From assembly GCA_029449245.1 (NCBI GenBank), contig JANATF010000002.1, positions 2,852,001 through 2,916,000 of the forward strand: a stretch of 64,000 nt of DNA, in the 5' to 3' direction. Source of the DNA: Mortierella alpina. Lineage: Eukaryota; Mortierellomycota; Mortierellomycetes; Mortierellales; Mortierellaceae. Both the position numbers and the translations under genes were made by a program. Of the stretch, positions 62,638-64,000 are shown one piece after another. Numbering within the stretch: position 1 is the first letter of the stretch; every line of letters begins with the position of its first letter. Below the pieces are notes generated by a model. The model was not told where the DNA came from, did not search any database, and was given only the letters and a program-made list of their open reading frames with translations.

Positions 62638-64000
62638 CTATGTACAATCCTGAACATCATCTGGAGGCAATGGCTTTTCATGACACTCTTGTGATGCATG
62701 CTCGGGAGTGTCAGACGATACTAGAGTCGACGAGAGGGGCAGCGCGCCGCCTTCCGTTCGCGGCTGCTGCTGCTGATCTTGCGTCGTTTTGTCTGATCCA
62801 CTGGATCCAGAATCCTCCGGTGCGGTGTACACCCAGCTCTTGGACAAGGTGCTGTGGACAGTTGGTGCGACCCGCGCACTGGCTGTCCCGTTGAACGATC
62901 CCCCTCCGGCTATACATGTCCGATGGCCGTAAAGACCCTGTCCTGGCCCTTGTCCTTGATGCAATTGATCGTCCGATGCATTCGGATGGAACGTTGCTTT
63001 TGCTGTTGGGTACGATCCCATCGACAAAGGCCTGCCTTCGTAGCTGCCTGAAGAACGCTGATGGATCGAGGGACGAAGGACCCGTCGCCGCCCAGAGTAG
63101 CTCGTGCTCCTTCTCTGAGCTGCACTTGGACACGATCCGCCCATTCCATCATCGCCTTCATCCACTTCCTCAATACTACTCGTGTTACTGCAAACACTGG
63201 TGGGGCGTTCAAGACGATCGGGTCGACCGTTTCCCAAACTGGATCCTTGCTGGCTGAACGAGTGGAAATGTTGAAAGCGTTCTGGAAGCGACACCGGGTT
63301 GATGAACGTCTGCGGCTGAGCAACAGCATGGGCCGTTGACTGCGAAATAGTTGCGACGGGTGATCGGATGATAGGAATAGGGCTGTGCGAGGTTGATAGA
63401 GATGGAGATTCTATTTGACATAGGGAAGATATTTAATAAAGGTACGATGAGTTAATGAAAACATGAGCCTCCCCTTTTGAATTCTCGCTCGACAAAAGCA
63501 CAAAAGGTCCTGGATAAGTGAGATGAATCTATACCTGGTTCAGATGGCGGTAGAGGGGGATGAGAAGCCGCATGGGATTTGCTCCGCCTGCGGTTGAGGG
63601 TGAAGTTGGTGAGAGACACTGACAGCTTGCGGATTCGGCTTTTGATCTTGTCTATGATGGTCACTGCGCCTTTCAGGTCGTCGTCCGTGATCTGAACACG
63701 TTGGTAATTGCTTGGGTCTGTGTCCTGTCTCCATTTTTCAGGATCGCTTAGATCTTCCGTGACCCAAGGATGCTCCTATAGTATATGAGACAGAGAAGAG
63801 AATGTAAGACTAATGTATTGCTTCATTCCAACCATGAAAAACGAAAATGAAAAAAAGTCCACGTTTTTTGCCTGTACCTTGACCTCCTTCAGCGTGATTC
63901 GCTTGGAAACATCCTTTTCCAGGAGCCTTGAGAGAAGATCCTTTAAGGTTGCACTCACAAACTCTCGTCCAGGAACCGAGTCAGGATAGCCGGGCTGTTT
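62638..64000 (-). CDS. CaMKK/Ssp1-type protein kinase, C-terminal part (gene continues beyond the window)
   Basis: Three exons are visible (64000-63878 open at the edge, 63775-63535, 63410-62638), giving the last 379 or so residues. The catalytic C-lobe ends LKDLLSRLLEKDVSKRITLKEVKEHPWVTEDL, matching the subdomain XI of calcium/calmodulin-dependent kinase kinases. Just after it comes QRVQITDDDLKGAVTIIDKIKSRIRKLSVSLTNF, the region that in CaMKK holds the autoinhibitory and calmodulin-binding segment. The long tail is Ser/Gln/Gly-rich and low-complexity, ending LPPDDVQDCT. In fungi such kinases activate Snf1/AMPK and calmodulin kinases. The ATP-binding lobe and start are outside the window, so kinase completeness is unknown. 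The stop lies 246 bases from the RACK1 start, both on the minus strand. Confidence 0.85.

Overview
The window is nuclear DNA from a filamentous, early-diverging fungus. Mortierellomycotina (Mucoromycota) is my best guess, but this is inferred and untested. The evidence is genes with many short GT-AG introns, fungal proteins (chitin deacetylase, Tsc13, Scs7, Ysc84, septin, beta-tubulin) alongside an animal-like citrin-type carrier and a CaMKK-type kinase, and an MT-A70 adenine methyltransferase of a kind common in early-diverging fungi. I assembled the gene models by hand from splice sites and reading frame; in nearly every complete gene the exon lengths sum to a multiple of three.

Layout. 1-5454: mitochondrial porin (VDAC) and a peroxisomal ABCD half-transporter, both +. 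5455-11795: a gene-free repeat island with iterated palindromes, a SINE-like insertion with a perfect 20-bp target duplication, a tRNA-Asp, a tandem array of about 580-bp units inside inverted arms, and a cluster of TGACA hairpins. 11796-20935 (-): GPI-anchored chitin deacetylase, a Rad9/Crb2/53BP1-type Tudor-BRCT protein, and a La protein with an RGG tail. 23215-27541 (+): phosphoinositide phospholipase C. 27756-33934 (-): glutamine-dependent NAD+ synthetase and an EF-hand aspartate/glutamate carrier. 35280-37988 (+): beta-tubulin. 38698-41259 (-): septin. 41931-46518 (+): a TMEM184/DUF300 membrane protein and a mitochondrial carrier. 47312-51165 (-): ornithine aminotransferase and Tsc13 enoyl-CoA reductase. 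52164-55407 (+): MT-A70 methyltransferase. 55799-57148 (-): fatty-acid 2-hydroxylase. 58087-60202 (+): Ysc84-type SH3 protein. 60439-62391 (-): RACK1 with an intronic U24-like box C/D snoRNA. 62638-64000 (-): the C-terminal part of a CaMKK-type kinase cut by the window edge.

Most genes are unrelated housekeeping functions. Some themes recur: very-long-chain lipid metabolism (ABCD transporter, Tsc13, Scs7), calcium signalling (PLC, the EF-hand carrier, CaMKK), mitochondrial transport (VDAC and two carriers) and cytoskeleton (tubulin, septin, Ysc84). Nothing suggests a biosynthetic cluster. The most noteworthy items are the RACK1-hosted U24-like snoRNA with an altered second guide, the MT-A70 protein with a SANT-like N-terminal module, and the structured repeat island.
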